In this document: positions 46,118 to 57,212 of the stretch, piece after piece
Position numbering within the stretch: the stretch's first letter is position 1
How the letters are laid out: each line of letters opens with the position of its first letter
Assembly: GCF_002863865.1 (NCBI RefSeq)
Contig: NZ_CP022684.1
Location: 1,232,931-1,296,930, forward strand
Source: Ketobacter alkanivorans
GTDB taxonomy: Bacteria > Pseudomonadota > Gammaproteobacteria > Pseudomonadales > Ketobacteraceae
Direction: 5' to 3'
DNA length: 64,000 nt
Made by a program: the position numbers and the translations under genes
Notes under the pieces: model-generated
The model's database searches: none
What the model saw: the letters and a program-made list of their open reading frames with translations, nothing else
What the model was told of the DNA's origin: nothing

Positions 46118-47488
46118 ATGACTGCATACGATTCCGAAATTCAAACCCCCCAAGCTCAGCAGCGCCACGTATTTTCGGTGTCGGAGCTGAACAACAGCGC
46201 CAAGACCCTGCTGGAGAGTCAGTTTCCTGCCATTTGGCTGGAAGGCGAGATATCCAACCTGGCCCAACCCCGTTCCGGCCATATTTATCTGACCCTGAAA
46301 GATGACCAGGCCCAGCTGCGAGCGGCCATGTTTCGCGGTAACAACATCCGCCTCAAGTTTCGCCCCAAAGATGGCATGCAGGTTCTGGTAAGAGGCAGGC
46401 TGAGCCTGTTCGCCCCCCGTGGTGATTACCAGCTGATCATCGACCAGATGGAAGAGGCCGGGCTGGGGGCTCTGCAACGAGCCTTTGAACAACTGAAGAC
46501 AAAGCTGGCCGAAGAGGGTCTGTTCGACGAGTCTCGCAAGCAACCGGTTCCCAGCCGCCCTGGCCGCATTGGGGTCGTCACCTCCTCCTCAGGGGCCGCC
46601 ATTCACGATATTTTGTCTGTTTTGCAGCGCCGGTTTCCACTGACTGAAGTGGTGCTTTATCCCACCCTGGTGCAGGGTGAAGAAGCCGCTGCCAACATTT
46701 GTGCCGCCATCGCCAGCGCCAATCGACGCCAGGAATGCGATGTGTTGATCGTAGGCAGGGGTGGCGGATCACTCGAAGATTTATGGTGTTTCAACGATGA
46801 ACGGGTGGCCCGCGCCATTGCAGGCAGCGCATTACCGGTGGTGTCGGCCGTGGGCCATGAGATCGACTTCACCATTGCCGATTTTGTGGCAGACGCCCGT
46901 GCGCCAACGCCTTCGGCTGCTGCAGAAATGCTAAGCGGCAGCGCCCAAGAACTGTTGGAGAGCATCCGCAGCTACGAAGACTGGCTCACCACCTACATAG
47001 GCCGCAGCCTACAGGAGCGACAACAACAACTGGACTGGCTCAAACGCCAACTCAAGCACCCCGGCAAGCGCCTGGAAGAACATGCCCAACGCCTGGATGA
47101 GCTGGAACTGCGCCTGCGCCAGTCCATCAAGCGTAAGTTGCAGTTGCAGCACAGCGAACTCGGCACCGCCCAGGCCCGCCTGCTGAGCCGCACCCCCAGC
47201 CACCGCATCAGCGCGGGGCAAAAAGATCTCGCCAACCTGGGCTCGCGCCTGCAACGCAGCTTTGCCCACAGCATGGAGGCCAACAAGCGGGATCTGCGCA
47301 ACCTGGCACTGCGGCTCAATACGATCAGCCCCTTGGCCACCCTCAGCCGTGGTTACTCTATAACCAAGTCTGAGCAAGGCGACATCCTGCGCTCGGCCAG
47401 CCAAGTGCAACCTGGGGATTCCATTCGAACCCAGCTGCACCAAGGCACACTGATTTGCTCTGTGAATAAAGTAGAGCCCCCTGCCTAA
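46118..47488 (+). CDS. xseA: Exodeoxyribonuclease VII large subunit
   Basis: 456 residues from the ATG at 46118, the same length as the E. coli protein. N-terminal OB-fold (about 20-120: VSELNNSAKTLLE, WLEGEISNLAQPRSGHIYLTLKD), catalytic domain with VTSSSGAAIHDIL, GRGGGSLEDLW and SAVGHEIDFT, and a long coiled-coil C-terminus. It degrades single-stranded DNA to acid-soluble oligonucleotides with XseB, which is not encoded here. In Pseudomonas-type genomes xseA lies close to guaB; here 18 kb separate them. Confidence 0.96.
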   Translation: MTAYDSEIQTPQAQQRHVFSVSELNNSAKTLLESQFPAIWLEGEISNLAQPRSGHIYLTLKDDQAQLRAAMFRGNNIRLKFRPKDGMQVLVRGRLSLFAPRGDYQLIIDQMEEAGLGALQRAFEQLKTKLAEEGLFDESRKQPVPSRPGRIGVVTSSSGAAIHDILSVLQRRFPLTEVVLYPTLVQGEEAAANICAAIASANRRQECDVLIVGRGGGSLEDLWCFNDERVARAIAGSALPVVSAVGHEIDFTIADFVADARAPTPSAAAEMLSGSAQELLESIRSYEDWLTTYIGRSLQERQQQLDWLKRQLKHPGKRLEEHAQRLDELELRLRQSIKRKLQLQHSELGTAQARLLSRTPSHRISAGQKDLANLGSRLQRSFAHSMEANKRDLRNLALRLNTISPLATLSRGYSITKSEQGDILRSASQVQPGDSIRTQLHQGTLICSVNKVEPPA

Positions 47489-47541
47489 GGCAACAAACTG
47501 CTACAATCAGATGATTCACATTCATCCGAGAACAGCATCCC

Positions 47542-48504
47542 ATGGCATACAAGGGCCCCTCTCTACAGGCACTGCGGGTATTTCAGGTGGCAGCACGCCA
47601 CCTCAGTTTTAAGCTGGCCGCGTCCGAGTTGAATGTCACTCCGTCTGCCGTGAGCCATCAAATCAAAGCCCTTGAAGAGCAACTGCAGTTCAATTTGTTC
47701 AGACGCCTGAATCGAGCCCTCAGCCTTACCCCGGCGGGGCTGGAATTGCTGGATGCCGTGGATCAGCATCTGTCCCAACTGGAGCGGGCCACCAACGACG
47801 TAATCCGCCGCCACGGCGCACCCTCCATCCGCGCCCATATCCTGCCCTTTATGGCCACAGAAATCGTGATCCCCAAGCTGTATCACTTCCAACAGGCCCA
47901 CCCCGAGGTGGAGCTGCGCATTGAAACCAGTTACAGCGCCAGTGAACAGTTCACCCTATCCGGCTGCGATATAGGGGTACGTTTTGGTGACGGCAACTGG
48001 CCCGGACTGATCGCAGAGAAACTGATGGAAATCAGGGTAACCCCCGTGTGCTCACCGGAATTCCAACGCCAGCACCAACTGCAGACCCTGGCGGATATCA
48101 GGGGTAAAACCCTGATCAACCTGCCGATGGAGCCGGATCCTTGGCAACGGCTGGCTGAAGAAGTAGGCATGGCGCCCCTCCCCCCCCACCCAGAGCTGAC
48201 CCTGGATAATTACCTCAGTAACCTTACCGCTGCGGAGCAAAACCTGGGTTTGGCCCTGGGGCTGCTACCCATGGCCTTTCCGTGGCTGCAGAAAAACCGC
48301 CTGATCGCACCTTTTGACATACACTTTCAGATAGACCAGTCGTACTGGGTGGTATACCGGCCGCAGGATGCGGATCGGCCGGAAATTCAGATATTTAAGC
48401 ACTGGTTGCTCGGGTTGTTCGAGCAGCTGCAACGACAATCAGATGAGTTTTATTCATTTGAAGCACAAAAGGTTTCGTTTGTGAGCCAGCCACATTCTGG
48501 CTAG
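47542..48504 (+). CDS. LysR regulator, GcvA-like
   Basis: 320 residues. The opening PSLQALRVFQVAARHLSFKLAA and LNVTPSAVSHQIKALE match the GcvA branch of LysR regulators, followed by a type-2 periplasmic-binding-protein effector domain (HPEVELRIETSYS; IGVRFGDGNWPGL). It may regulate the following MMPL/DUF2914 genes (62-base gap) or a distant amino acid locus. Confidence 0.9.
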   Translation: MAYKGPSLQALRVFQVAARHLSFKLAASELNVTPSAVSHQIKALEEQLQFNLFRRLNRALSLTPAGLELLDAVDQHLSQLERATNDVIRRHGAPSIRAHILPFMATEIVIPKLYHFQQAHPEVELRIETSYSASEQFTLSGCDIGVRFGDGNWPGLIAEKLMEIRVTPVCSPEFQRQHQLQTLADIRGKTLINLPMEPDPWQRLAEEVGMAPLPPHPELTLDNYLSNLTAAEQNLGLALGLLPMAFPWLQKNRLIAPFDIHFQIDQSYWVVYRPQDADRPEIQIFKHWLLGLFEQLQRQSDEFYSFEAQKVSFVSQPHSG

Positions 48505-48566
48505 CCTGATAACCTGTGACACTAAACCGTGCACGCTCATAAATTATAAAAAGGCGTTCAACCATC

Positions 48567-50927
48567 ATGCTGCAGGACCGTCTCAATCACTACTTTGTGC
48601 ATCACCCCATGCTGATTATCCTGGCTTGCCTGGGTATAGTGATCGCCTTGGGGGCGGGGCTGCCACCCCAGGTCACCACCGATTTCGAAGAGTTCTTCCC
48701 TGATAGTGACGACAACCTGGTGGCCTACCACGACCTGCAAACCACCTACACCAATGTAGACAACGTATTCTTTGCCATCGCCCCCAAGAGCGGCATCGTG
48801 TTCAGCCAGGACACCCTGACGATTATCGCGGAGATGACTGAACAGGCCTGGCAGCTGCCCTACTCCCAACGGGTCGACTCCATTACCAACTTCCAACACA
48901 CCATCGCCGAAGATGATGATCTGCTGGTGGACGATCTGATTCCCGATCCGGCCAACGCCTCCGCTGCCGAGTTGGCGGACGCCAAAGCCATCGCACTGGC
49001 AGAGCCCCAACTGGTGAATCGCCTGCTGTCGCCCACGGCCCATGTGGCGGGCATTAACGTCATTGCCAACTTTCATCAGGCGGAGGACAAAAGCACAGCC
49101 ATTCCTCAGGTAGTACAGTCTGCCCGAGAGTTCATGGCTGACTTTCAAGCGAAATACCCACAGGTGGACATCTACCTGGTGGGCAAAGCCATGAACAACA
49201 ACGCCTTCAAAGAAGCCACTCTATACGACATGAAAACCCTGGTGCCGATCGCCTTCCTGTTTGCGATGGCCTGCATTCTGGTGTTTATGTTTGTTGCCAG
49301 TGGCAGCATTATTACCAGTTTAATGGGCACCCTCACCACCCTCGCTGTGATCATCACATCCGTCGTCGCCGCCATGGGTGCCATGTCCTGGCTGGGTATC
49401 CACATATCCCCACCGGTGGCTAATGCCCCCACCATGATCCTGACCCTGGCCATCGCCGACAGCATGCACCTGCTGGCTACCTACTTCCAGAACATGCAAA
49501 AAGGCATGCAAAAGCAGCAGGCGATGGAGCAAAGCTTAAGCCTCAATTATCAGCCGGTGATGCTTACCAGCCTCACCACGGTGATTGGCTTTCTGTCGTT
49601 GAATTTCAGTGAGTCGCCCCCCTTCCGCGATCTTGGAAATGTGGTGGCCATTGGTGTATTTGCCGCCTGGTTGTTCTCCATCGCACTATTGCCCGCCATG
49701 GTGATGCTGCTGCCTTTCAACATCAAGGCCAGCAAAGTCAAACAAGGCCAGAGCAGCGACCGCCTTGCCAACTTCGTAATCAAGCGCCGGGTTCCCGTGT
49801 TTATTGTCTCCAGCATACTGATTGTTGTGAGCACCTCTTTCCTGTTTGACAATCGCCTCAATGATGTATGGGCAGAATATTTTGATGAACGCACCCAGGT
49901 ACGCATTCATTCTGATTTTGTGCGAGAGAACCTCACCACAAACAACACTATTTCGTTCTCCCTCAGGTCGGGCGAAGAAGGCGGCATCAGTGATCCTGAG
50001 TTTTTAAAACTGGCGGAAGGGTTCGCGCGCTGGTTGGAATCCCAGAGGGAAGTAATCCACGTGGCCACCTATACCGACATTATGAAACGGCTCAATAAAA
50101 CCATGCACGGAGATGATCCTGCTTGGTACAAACTGCCCGACAACCGCGAGCTGGCCGCACAATACTTACTGCTGTATGAGTTTTCACTGCCCTTTGGACT
50201 CGACACAAACAACCTGTTGGATACTGCAAAGTCATCGACTCGCATAACAGCCATCGTAGGTGATTCTTCTACCGACAATATTCTCGGCCTGCAGCGACGG
50301 TCTCAGGAGTGGTTGAAACAAAATGCGCCGTCGACCATGTTCCACCCCGGCACCAGCTCCGACATCATGTTTGCCCACATGGGGTACAGTAACATCCGCA
50401 GCATGCTGGAAGGCTCGGCACTGGCGCTGCTGATCATATCCCTGATCCTCGGTTTTGCCCTGCGCTCAGTAAAGTTCGGGCTGATCAGCCTGATTCCAAA
50501 TCTGATTCCGGCTGCTGTAGGCTTTGGAGTGTGGGGGCTGTTGGTAGGGCAAATCGGGCTTGGCCTCTCTGCCGTTGCCGGTATGACCCTGGGCATCGTA
50601 GTGGATTACACCGTGCACTTCCTCAGCAAATATCTGCGCGCCATGCGAGAGCAGAATTTGAGCGAACCGGATGCGATCCGCTATGCCTTCCGCACCGTCG
50701 GGACCGCCCTGTTCGTCACCACTCTGATACTGACTGCCAACTTCGGCGTACTGGCACTGTCGGATTTTCGTCTCAGTGCAGACATGGGGCTGCTGACAGC
50801 AGGCACCATCATCGTGGCGTTGCTGGTGGACTTTTTCTTCCTGCCACCATTGCTGATGTTTGTTTCACGCAAACCCCGGCAAGCCGTATCGGCACAGCAC
50901 CAAAAAGCGCCCCTCGAATCATTGTGA
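48567..50927 (+). CDS. MMPL/HAE3-type RND transporter
   Basis: 786 residues. Twelve predicted transmembrane helices in two halves, each with a large periplasmic loop. IADSMHLLATYFQNM in TM4 and TLGIVVDYTVHFLSKYLRAM in TM10 carry the paired Asp-Ser/His and Asp-Tyr/His residues of the HAE3/MMPL group. Such proteins export lipids, hopanoids, pigments or other hydrophobic compounds. The substrate is unknown; no lipid-synthesis partner adjoins it. Confidence 0.92.
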   Translation: MLQDRLNHYFVHHPMLIILACLGIVIALGAGLPPQVTTDFEEFFPDSDDNLVAYHDLQTTYTNVDNVFFAIAPKSGIVFSQDTLTIIAEMTEQAWQLPYSQRVDSITNFQHTIAEDDDLLVDDLIPDPANASAAELADAKAIALAEPQLVNRLLSPTAHVAGINVIANFHQAEDKSTAIPQVVQSAREFMADFQAKYPQVDIYLVGKAMNNNAFKEATLYDMKTLVPIAFLFAMACILVFMFVASGSIITSLMGTLTTLAVIITSVVAAMGAMSWLGIHISPPVANAPTMILTLAIADSMHLLATYFQNMQKGMQKQQAMEQSLSLNYQPVMLTSLTTVIGFLSLNFSESPPFRDLGNVVAIGVFAAWLFSIALLPAMVMLLPFNIKASKVKQGQSSDRLANFVIKRRVPVFIVSSILIVVSTSFLFDNRLNDVWAEYFDERTQVRIHSDFVRENLTTNNTISFSLRSGEEGGISDPEFLKLAEGFARWLESQREVIHVATYTDIMKRLNKTMHGDDPAWYKLPDNRELAAQYLLLYEFSLPFGLDTNNLLDTAKSSTRITAIVGDSSTDNILGLQRRSQEWLKQNAPSTMFHPGTSSDIMFAHMGYSNIRSMLEGSALALLIISLILGFALRSVKFGLISLIPNLIPAAVGFGVWGLLVGQIGLGLSAVAGMTLGIVVDYTVHFLSKYLRAMREQNLSEPDAIRYAFRTVGTALFVTTLILTANFGVLALSDFRLSADMGLLTAGTIIVALLVDFFFLPPLLMFVSRKPRQAVSAQHQKAPLESL

Positions 50928-50987
50928 TACGCCTTCATAGTGGCTATGCTCTGTGCCCTGAACACTTGGTACAGAGCAGCCACCGTC

Positions 50988-51791
50988 ATGACCGAAAAAA
51001 ACACCCCCGAATTTAATCATTACCAACATAATGCGCCCGAATACACCGAAGAAGTGTTATGGCACCGCGTGTATGCCGTGGCGGCCACCGTATTGTTGGT
51101 GGTGGCATTGAGCGGCTGGGGTTTATACAACCTGTTCAAAAGTGACGAGCCCGGCAACGCACCGTTCAAAGTGGAAGCGCTAGCCCCAAGTGCCGCGATT
51201 CCAACGGCAGAAGATCCGGCCCAGACAACCACGTTCGCGACCGAGCCTGCGGCGGCGGCAAATGCAGTAGCAGATACAGAGGAAGCGGCACCTGAAGAGG
51301 CCGTAGCAATCACAAGCGAAGCGGTAACGGTTGAGCCCGCAGAAGTCACGCCCGAAGCAGCCGACAACCGCACCGAATCGGATACCATGGCAGTAATCGA
51401 TCACACCCCCAGCGCTGCCGACGACAGCTATCAGGTTAAGGTTACTATCCTGAATACAGACATCACCCACGCGGCCCTCACCGATCGAATAAAAGAGCTG
51501 GAGCCCGCTCGGGAGATAAACTCCACCACCGCTTTGGATGACGGGTTTTTGAAACTGTATTTTTACACCGACTTATCCGGGCGAGCAGGCGATACTCTGA
51601 CCTACAGCTGGTATCGCGATGAAAAGCGAGTCGCTCGTGTACGCATACCAGTGGGCAGCGACCGCTGGCGCAGCCATGCCAGCAAAAATATCAGTGCCAA
51701 AATGCGCGGGAGCTGGAAAGTAGTGGTCACAGATCGCAAAGGCGAAACCCTGGCCACCTCAGAGTTCTATTTGAAAGCAAACGCGTCCTGA
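50988..51791 (+). CDS. DUF2914 membrane protein
   Basis: 267 residues. One transmembrane helix (about 26-46), a long acidic Ala/Glu/Pro/Thr-rich linker (about 65-140) and a C-terminal DUF2914 domain (TDLSGRAGDTLTYSWYRD; RSHASKNISAKMRGSWKVVVTD). The beta-sandwich domain probably lies in the periplasm. Start at ATG 50988 gives MTEKNTPEF; a GTG at 50940 would add 16 residues without support. It follows the transporter gene closely and may be its accessory factor. Confidence 0.8.
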   Translation: MTEKNTPEFNHYQHNAPEYTEEVLWHRVYAVAATVLLVVALSGWGLYNLFKSDEPGNAPFKVEALAPSAAIPTAEDPAQTTTFATEPAAAANAVADTEEAAPEEAVAITSEAVTVEPAEVTPEAADNRTESDTMAVIDHTPSAADDSYQVKVTILNTDITHAALTDRIKELEPAREINSTTALDDGFLKLYFYTDLSGRAGDTLTYSWYRDEKRVARVRIPVGSDRWRSHASKNISAKMRGSWKVVVTDRKGETLATSEFYLKANAS

Positions 51792-51805
51792 TCCAGAACG
51801 CCCCA

Positions 51806-52504
51806 TCAGTGTTGGGTGAAATAATGCTCGTCCAACCTGTGAGCATCCAGAACCAACTGCAGTAAGCGCGACCCGGCGGCATTAACGTCTTCCGCATAAA
51901 CGATGATGCCATCTTCGTGCCCCTGCATGGCAATCACTCCTTCCTCCTCTGGCGAGGCCTGCACCAAGTCCACCACGGCCATAGCCATTTCTGGCGTGCC
52001 ATAGGGCACCCGAGCAGGCGTCACGGCCATATCAAGAGCCTCTGCGCGCTGCCACAGTAACGGCGAATGCACGTGCATCACGCACTGTATGGATTCACTG
52101 GCATCGTAGAGCGCTGCATGGGTAAGGGCTTCCGAGGAAGGCTTAAGCGGGCCGCGAGCGCGAATAGAGTTGCACTGAACATCGGCGCTTTCCACCAACA
52201 CATAGTGTTCGCGACACAGCAAAGGCAAATGGCCGGTTTGAGTTCCAGAAATGACGAAGCCCAGGCTTGCTCCACGATGACTGACATTACCGTAGCCAAG
52301 GCCACCGTAGCGATCAGGATCCTGACCAATAAGACCAAGGCGGAATAAATAGCTGCGCCAACGGTTCAGCTCAGATAGCTCCGGGCAATCGATATGATGA
52401 TCGCGATTAAATTCCAGATGATATTGAATCACGCCTTCCTGAAGCGCTGCTGGCACTTCAGGTATGAGGGCGGTCTTGGTATCGGTGTGAGGTTTTTGTC
52501 CCAT
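51806..52504 (-). CDS. Class II aldolase/adducin family protein
   Basis: 232 residues. The class II aldolase head domain has GYGNVSHRG, CVMHVHSPLLW (two zinc-ligand His) and GHEDGIIVYAEDVNAAGSRLLQL with the third. Members cleave sugar phosphates such as fuculose or ribulose phosphate, but many are of other function; no sugar-catabolic neighbour is present. The ATG at 52504 with GGAG seven bases before it is preferred to a TTG five codons upstream. Confidence 0.86.
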   Translation of the reverse strand: MGQKPHTDTKTALIPEVPAALQEGVIQYHLEFNRDHHIDCPELSELNRWRSYLFRLGLIGQDPDRYGGLGYGNVSHRGASLGFVISGTQTGHLPLLCREHYVLVESADVQCNSIRARGPLKPSSEALTHAALYDASESIQCVMHVHSPLLWQRAEALDMAVTPARVPYGTPEMAMAVVDLVQASPEEEGVIAMQGHEDGIIVYAEDVNAAGSRLLQLVLDAHRLDEHYFTQH

Positions 52505-52560
52505 GCCAGCGCTCCGCAAATGCTCGTCTGACGGCCCAAGCCATTGACCTTTCTCCGACC

Positions 52561-53982
52561 TTAGCGCTTTTTCTTTTTCTTCTCTAGCTTTTTGTGGTGC
52601 GACACCATGCGCTTTTTCTTATGAATCTGTCGTGGCGTCAAGGTGTTACGACGCCCAGCGAACGGATTTTCACCAGTTTTGAATTCTATGCGAATCGGGG
52701 TTCCTTCGATGGCCATAATGCGCCGGAAGGTGTTCTCCAGATAACGCTTATAGGATTTAGGAACATTGTCGGTCTGGTTTCCGTGAATAACCACCAGGGG
52801 CGGGTTGCTGCCACCCATGTGAGCGTAGCGCAACTTGATCCGACGACCATTCACCATAGGTGGCTGATGATCGGATATGGCATCTTCCAGAATCTTGGTG
52901 AGGAACGGCGTAGTCAGCTTTTTAAAGGCGCTTTCGTAGGCCTTTTGGATAGACTTGTACAGCTCGCCCACTCCAGTGCCATGCTTAGCCGAAATAAAGT
53001 GAATTTTGGCGAAGTCCACAAACACCAATCGACGCTCAAGCTCACTTTTTATACGATCTTTGGCCTCAGCCTCCATGCCATCCCACTTGTTGATGGCAAT
53101 CACCAGGGAACGGCCCGTTTCCAAAACAAAGCCCAACAGATGTAGATCCTGATCCACGATGTTTTCGCGGGCATCCAGCACCATCACCACAACATTGGCG
53201 TCTTCCACTGCCTGCAGGGTTTTGATGACGGAGAATTTTTCTACGGTTTCATTAACCTTGCCGCGCTTGCGCACGCCAGCGGTATCAATGATGGTATAGC
53301 GCTGTCCATGACGCTCAAAGGGGATATACACGCTGTCGCGGGTGGTACCGGGCATATCAAATACAATGACACGCTCTTCCCCCAACATACGATTTACCAA
53401 GGTGGACTTACCCACGTTGGGGCGGCCCACGATGGCCATTTTAATGCCCCGCTCCGCCTCGGCCTCTGGATCCAGCTCTTCCTCCACAGGATCTGGCAGC
53501 TCTTCAAATACATGATCTATAAGCTGGCCAACACCACGCCCATGGGCGGCAGCAATGGCCAAAGGATCGCCCAGGCCCAAGCTGAAGAAATCGGCGACCA
53601 CCACATCCTGATTCAAGCCATCGATCTTGTTTACCACCAGCATCACGGGCTTTTGCCGTGCGCGCAGAATCTGCGCCAACGTTTCATCCGCCGGGGTAAC
53701 GCCAGCCTGAGCATCCACCATGAACAGCACGATATGGGCTTCTTCCACGGCCTGCATGGATTGATCACGCATGTAGGTATCAATACCCTGCTCGTCACCG
53801 GAGATACCACCGGTATCGATGACGATGAATTCACGCTCGCCAACCCTGGCATCACCGTACTGACGGTCACGGGTAAGCCCCGGCATGTCCGCTACGATGG
53901 CATCCCGGCTACGGGTAAGTCGATTGAACAGGGTGGATTTGCCCACATTGGGCCGCCCCACTAGCGCGATTACTGGCTTCAT
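52561..53982 (-). CDS. der: Ribosome-associated GTPase Der (EngA)
   Basis: 473 residues. Two GTPase domains each with [10 protein letters not shown]-loop, DTGG/DTAG G3 and NKxD G4 motifs (VNKIDG, INKWDG), then a C-terminal KH-like domain and a lysine-rich tail ([10 protein letters not shown]). Essential for 50S subunit maturation. Its ATG overlaps the bamB stop by 4 bases; the order hisS-yfgM-bamB-der is strongly conserved in gammaproteobacteria. Confidence 0.98.
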   Translation of the reverse strand: MKPVIALVGRPNVGKSTLFNRLTRSRDAIVADMPGLTRDRQYGDARVGEREFIVIDTGGISGDEQGIDTYMRDQSMQAVEEAHIVLFMVDAQAGVTPADETLAQILRARQKPVMLVVNKIDGLNQDVVVADFFSLGLGDPLAIAAAHGRGVGQLIDHVFEELPDPVEEELDPEAEAERGIKMAIVGRPNVGKSTLVNRMLGEERVIVFDMPGTTRDSVYIPFERHGQRYTIIDTAGVRKRGKVNETVEKFSVIKTLQAVEDANVVVMVLDARENIVDQDLHLLGFVLETGRSLVIAINKWDGMEAEAKDRIKSELERRLVFVDFAKIHFISAKHGTGVGELYKSIQKAYESAFKKLTTPFLTKILEDAISDHQPPMVNGRRIKLRYAHMGGSNPPLVVIHGNQTDNVPKSYKRYLENTFRRIMAIEGTPIRIEFKTGENPFAGRRNTLTPRQIHKKKRMVSHHKKLEKKKKKR

Positions 53983-55181
53983 TTTTCCTCGATTGCTTTA
54001 TAGGCGGCAAGCTCGCCACTGTTGCCCTGTACGTAGACGGTGTCATCAAACACTACCGGTTCTACGCGCAGGCCATCCGCCGCATCGGTAACACGACGTA
54101 AGGATTGTGCTTTATAATTGGCATGTGAATACCGCTTCACACCCACCTTGGCCCGTGCCAAGAAGCTGCCATCCTGATAGGAAAGCCAGTACAGAAAGCC
54201 TTCATAGTCACCCACCAATACATAGCGATCGTAGGCAGTGGGAGCACTCAGGCCGCGCCCCTTGAGTTGTTCTTGCTGCCAGACATCGGTGCCGGATATA
54301 GAATCTTTGGCGTACAAAACGCTGTCTTCATCCACGACATACAGCTGGGATAAAAACTCAGACACACCGGCGTAAGACGACATGGGTTTGGTCCACAGTA
54401 CCCGGCCCGAGGGAACGTCGATGGCGGCCAAGCCACCCTGGAAGGTAACGGCATAGGCCACCTGACTGGACACCCAAAAGCGTCCATCAAGGTCATTCAG
54501 CCGCTCTAACTCTGAGCGCCCCTTGGATTCACCAATCAAGCGCTCCCAGGCAACAAAACCACTTTCTGTGTCCAAGGCCACCAGTTTGCCATTGGCAAAA
54601 CCGGCCAATGTCGCCCGCCCCATAACCACAGGGCTGCTTTCACCCCGCAGGGTCAGAATAGGAATACTGGTATCAAACAGCCAAACCGTGCTGCCGTCGT
54701 TACGATCCAGACCATGCAAGCGACCATCGATGGTTTGCACCACCACCCGATTGCTGCCAAACGCAGGTACGGACAGGATCTGACCGCTGAGTGCTTTCTC
54801 CCACAGTACGCTGCCGTCATCCTCATTCAGGATAAGAACCTCACCATTGGCGGTGCCCACCGCAACCATACCGTAGGCAGCACCTACGCCTCCGGTAATA
54901 TTGCGGTCAATATCGACGCTCCACTCACGCTTGCCCGTGAGCCGGTCAATCTTGAACACTTGACCTTCGGCCGATGCAGCGAAGACCCAACGCTCCGTCA
55001 CCGCAGGCTTCAGAGACAGATAGGCCTCATCCACGCCCTCGCCAATGCGGGCGGTCCAGAGCTTTTTAACCGTGATCTGTGCTTTGAACTGCGGCAGTGG
55101 CGAAGGTGGAACCAGGTTCTCATCATCGCTGCAGGCCAGCAGAAACAGGGGCAGCAGTAGTGCCAGAAACCAATTGCGCAT
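53979..55181 (-). CDS. bamB: Outer-membrane assembly lipoprotein BamB
   Basis: 400 residues. Lipobox LLAC (Cys17) and a PQQ-like eight-bladed beta-propeller (repeats such as [30 protein letters not shown]). Subunit of the BAM complex that inserts beta-barrel proteins. Start shares one base with the yfgM stop (55181), so translation is coupled. Confidence 0.96.
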   Translation of the reverse strand: MRNWFLALLLPLFLLACSDDENLVPPSPLPQFKAQITVKKLWTARIGEGVDEAYLSLKPAVTERWVFAASAEGQVFKIDRLTGKREWSVDIDRNITGGVGAAYGMVAVGTANGEVLILNEDDGSVLWEKALSGQILSVPAFGSNRVVVQTIDGRLHGLDRNDGSTVWLFDTSIPILTLRGESSPVVMGRATLAGFANGKLVALDTESGFVAWERLIGESKGRSELERLNDLDGRFWVSSQVAYAVTFQGGLAAIDVPSGRVLWTKPMSSYAGVSEFLSQLYVVDEDSVLYAKDSISGTDVWQQEQLKGRGLSAPTAYDRYVLVGDYEGFLYWLSYQDGSFLARAKVGVKRYSHANYKAQSLRRVTDAADGLRVEPVVFDDTVYVQGNSGELAAYKAIEEK

Positions 55182-55867
55182 CAGTTTCCCGCCACCAGCA
55201 GGTTATCGTACTTAAATTTCAGGATCGGACGGCTCTGCCCTTCGTTACGATCGGCGCTCAGGTTCATGGCTTTCTTGTAGGCATCGCGCGCCTTGTCCTG
55301 ATCGCCCATGGCCACGTAGATATCACCGCGGACTTCTTCATAAGCATCCGCTTGGGCACCTGGCTGAACCGAATCAAGCGCTTTCAAGGCTTCGTCGTAT
55401 TTTTCCATGGACGCCAATACCCGTGCCAGACGCAGGTTGGCAATCAGGCGGGTCGGCTCACTGGCGGTGTTTGCCATAGCCCATTGCAATTGGCTGGCAG
55501 CTGCTTCGTTGTTGCCCGCCAACATGGCTTCTTTGCCCAGCATCATGGCACCAAACACGGCGTACTCGCTGCCCACGTAATCGGTTTTCAGTTGCTCTCC
55601 CAGGTGGGAAAGCGTGGCAACCTGACCCTGCAGCTCTTCTGCATTGCCGGAAAGACGGTGCTGCTCTGCCAGTTTGGCTGCTTCAACCACTTGACCGTAG
55701 AGCACTGCAGCAGCCTCTCGGTTGGTCTGGGTGCTTTGACTCCAGGTCTGCCAACCCAAAACGGCCGCGATCGCCAGTGCAATCCCAATCAACACACTGT
55801 TGCCGTTGGTTTTCCACCATTTTTTGATCGCTTCTATTTGTTGTTCTTCGGTAGTGTAAACGTCCAC
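55181..55867 (-). CDS. yfgM: YfgM-like TPR membrane protein
   Basis: 228 residues. A short cytoplasmic N-terminus, one transmembrane helix (about 22-40) and periplasmic TPR-like repeats (ALKALDSVQPGAQADAYEEVRGDIY). YfgM is an ancillary SecYEG/periplasmic chaperone partner. Start is GTG at 55867 with AGGAG eight bases before it. It follows hisS by 4 bases. Confidence 0.93.
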   Translation of the reverse strand: MDVYTTEEQQIEAIKKWWKTNGNSVLIGIALAIAAVLGWQTWSQSTQTNREAAAVLYGQVVEAAKLAEQHRLSGNAEELQGQVATLSHLGEQLKTDYVGSEYAVFGAMMLGKEAMLAGNNEAAASQLQWAMANTASEPTRLIANLRLARVLASMEKYDEALKALDSVQPGAQADAYEEVRGDIYVAMGDQDKARDAYKKAMNLSADRNEGQSRPILKFKYDNLLVAGN

Positions 55868-55871
55868 GTTT

Positions 55872-57149
55872 TTACTCCTGGCTGATCAGGTTTTCTGCAA
55901 AAAAGGTTTGAAGTTGATCCTGCGGGATAACCACTTGCTCGCGCTGTTCACGCAAGAACTTGATGGCCACCTGCCGGTTTGTTATTTCGCTTTCCCCCAG
56001 TACCAACGCAAAGCGGGCACCAGAATCATCGGCTTTCTTGATTTGCTTTTTGAACTTGCCGCCGCCGCAGTGGCATTGGACTCTCAAATCGGGTAATTGG
56101 TTTCGTACTTTTTCTGCCAGCAGCAAGCCCTGTATGGGATCCTCTGACATAAGGTATACATCCGGCGTATTGTTGATGTGCTGCACCACGCCAGTGGCTT
56201 CCAACAACAAGACCAGACGCTCGATCCCCATGGCAAACCCAACCGCCGGGGTAGGCTTACCGCCCAGTTGCTGCACCAAACCATCATATCGACCACCGGC
56301 ACAGACTGTGCCTTGGGCACCCAGTGCAGTGGTCACCCATTCGAACACGGTTTTGCAGTAATAGTCGAGGCCACGCACCAGGTTCGGGTTGATCTGGTAG
56401 GGCACACCGGCGGCATCCAGCGCTGTTTTTAGCTGTTCGAAGTGCTCGCGGGACTCGTCATCCAGATAGTCATGCAGGCTGGGTGCATGTTTCAGCACTG
56501 CCTGTGTGCCTTCATCTTTACTGTCCAACACCCGCAGAGGATTGCTGTCCATTCGGCGCTTGCTGTCTTCATCCAGTTCATCAAAGTGATCGTTGAGAAA
56601 GGCTACCAGAGCATCACGGAACTGGGCGCGGGCCTCGTTGGAACCCAAACTGTTCAGTTGCAGCGATACCTGATCGGCAATGCCGAGTGCTTTCCACAAA
56701 CGCGCAGTCATAATGATCAGTTCAGCGTCAATATCAGGGCCGTTCATGCCGAAGGTTTCTACCCCGATCTGGTGAAACTGGCGATAACGACCTTTCTGGG
56801 GCTTTTCGTAACGGAACATGGGCCCCATGTACCACAGACGCTGCACCTGGTTATACAGCAGGCCGTTTTCTTCTCCTGCTCGCACACAACCGGCAGTTCC
56901 CTCCGGGCGCAGAGTGAGACTTTCATCGTTGCGATCCAGAAACGTGTACATTTCCTTCTCAACGATGTCGGTCACTTCGCCGATGGAGCGTTTGAACAGA
57001 TCCGTGTACTCAACGATGGGCATACGGATTTCGCCATAGCTGTACTGGTTCAACAGCGCTCGTACGGTGCTCTCGAGGTACTGCCACACAGCAGAATCCT
57101 GCGGCAGTATGTCGTTCATGCCGCGGATGGCTTTGATTCGCTTACTCAA
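55872..57149 (-). CDS. hisS: Histidyl-tRNA synthetase
   Basis: 425 residues. Class II synthetase: [10 protein letters not shown] start, motif 2 [16 protein letters not shown], histidine-A GVRYDGL-like GGRYDGL and [16 protein letters not shown]-terminal anticodon domain. Start is TTG at 57149: the [16 protein letters not shown] opening expected of the family cannot be reached from any ATG. Gene length is normal. Confidence 0.98.
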   Translation of the reverse strand: MSKRIKAIRGMNDILPQDSAVWQYLESTVRALLNQYSYGEIRMPIVEYTDLFKRSIGEVTDIVEKEMYTFLDRNDESLTLRPEGTAGCVRAGEENGLLYNQVQRLWYMGPMFRYEKPQKGRYRQFHQIGVETFGMNGPDIDAELIIMTARLWKALGIADQVSLQLNSLGSNEARAQFRDALVAFLNDHFDELDEDSKRRMDSNPLRVLDSKDEGTQAVLKHAPSLHDYLDDESREHFEQLKTALDAAGVPYQINPNLVRGLDYYCKTVFEWVTTALGAQGTVCAGGRYDGLVQQLGGKPTPAVGFAMGIERLVLLLEATGVVQHINNTPDVYLMSEDPIQGLLLAEKVRNQLPDLRVQCHCGGGKFKKQIKKADDSGARFALVLGESEITNRQVAIKFLREQREQVVIPQDQLQTFFAENLISQE

Positions 57150-57212
57150 TTCTGGTGTTCCTAACTCTATTCGCTGACGGAGATGGGTAAAAGCGGCCGA
57201 TTATAAGCCAGA

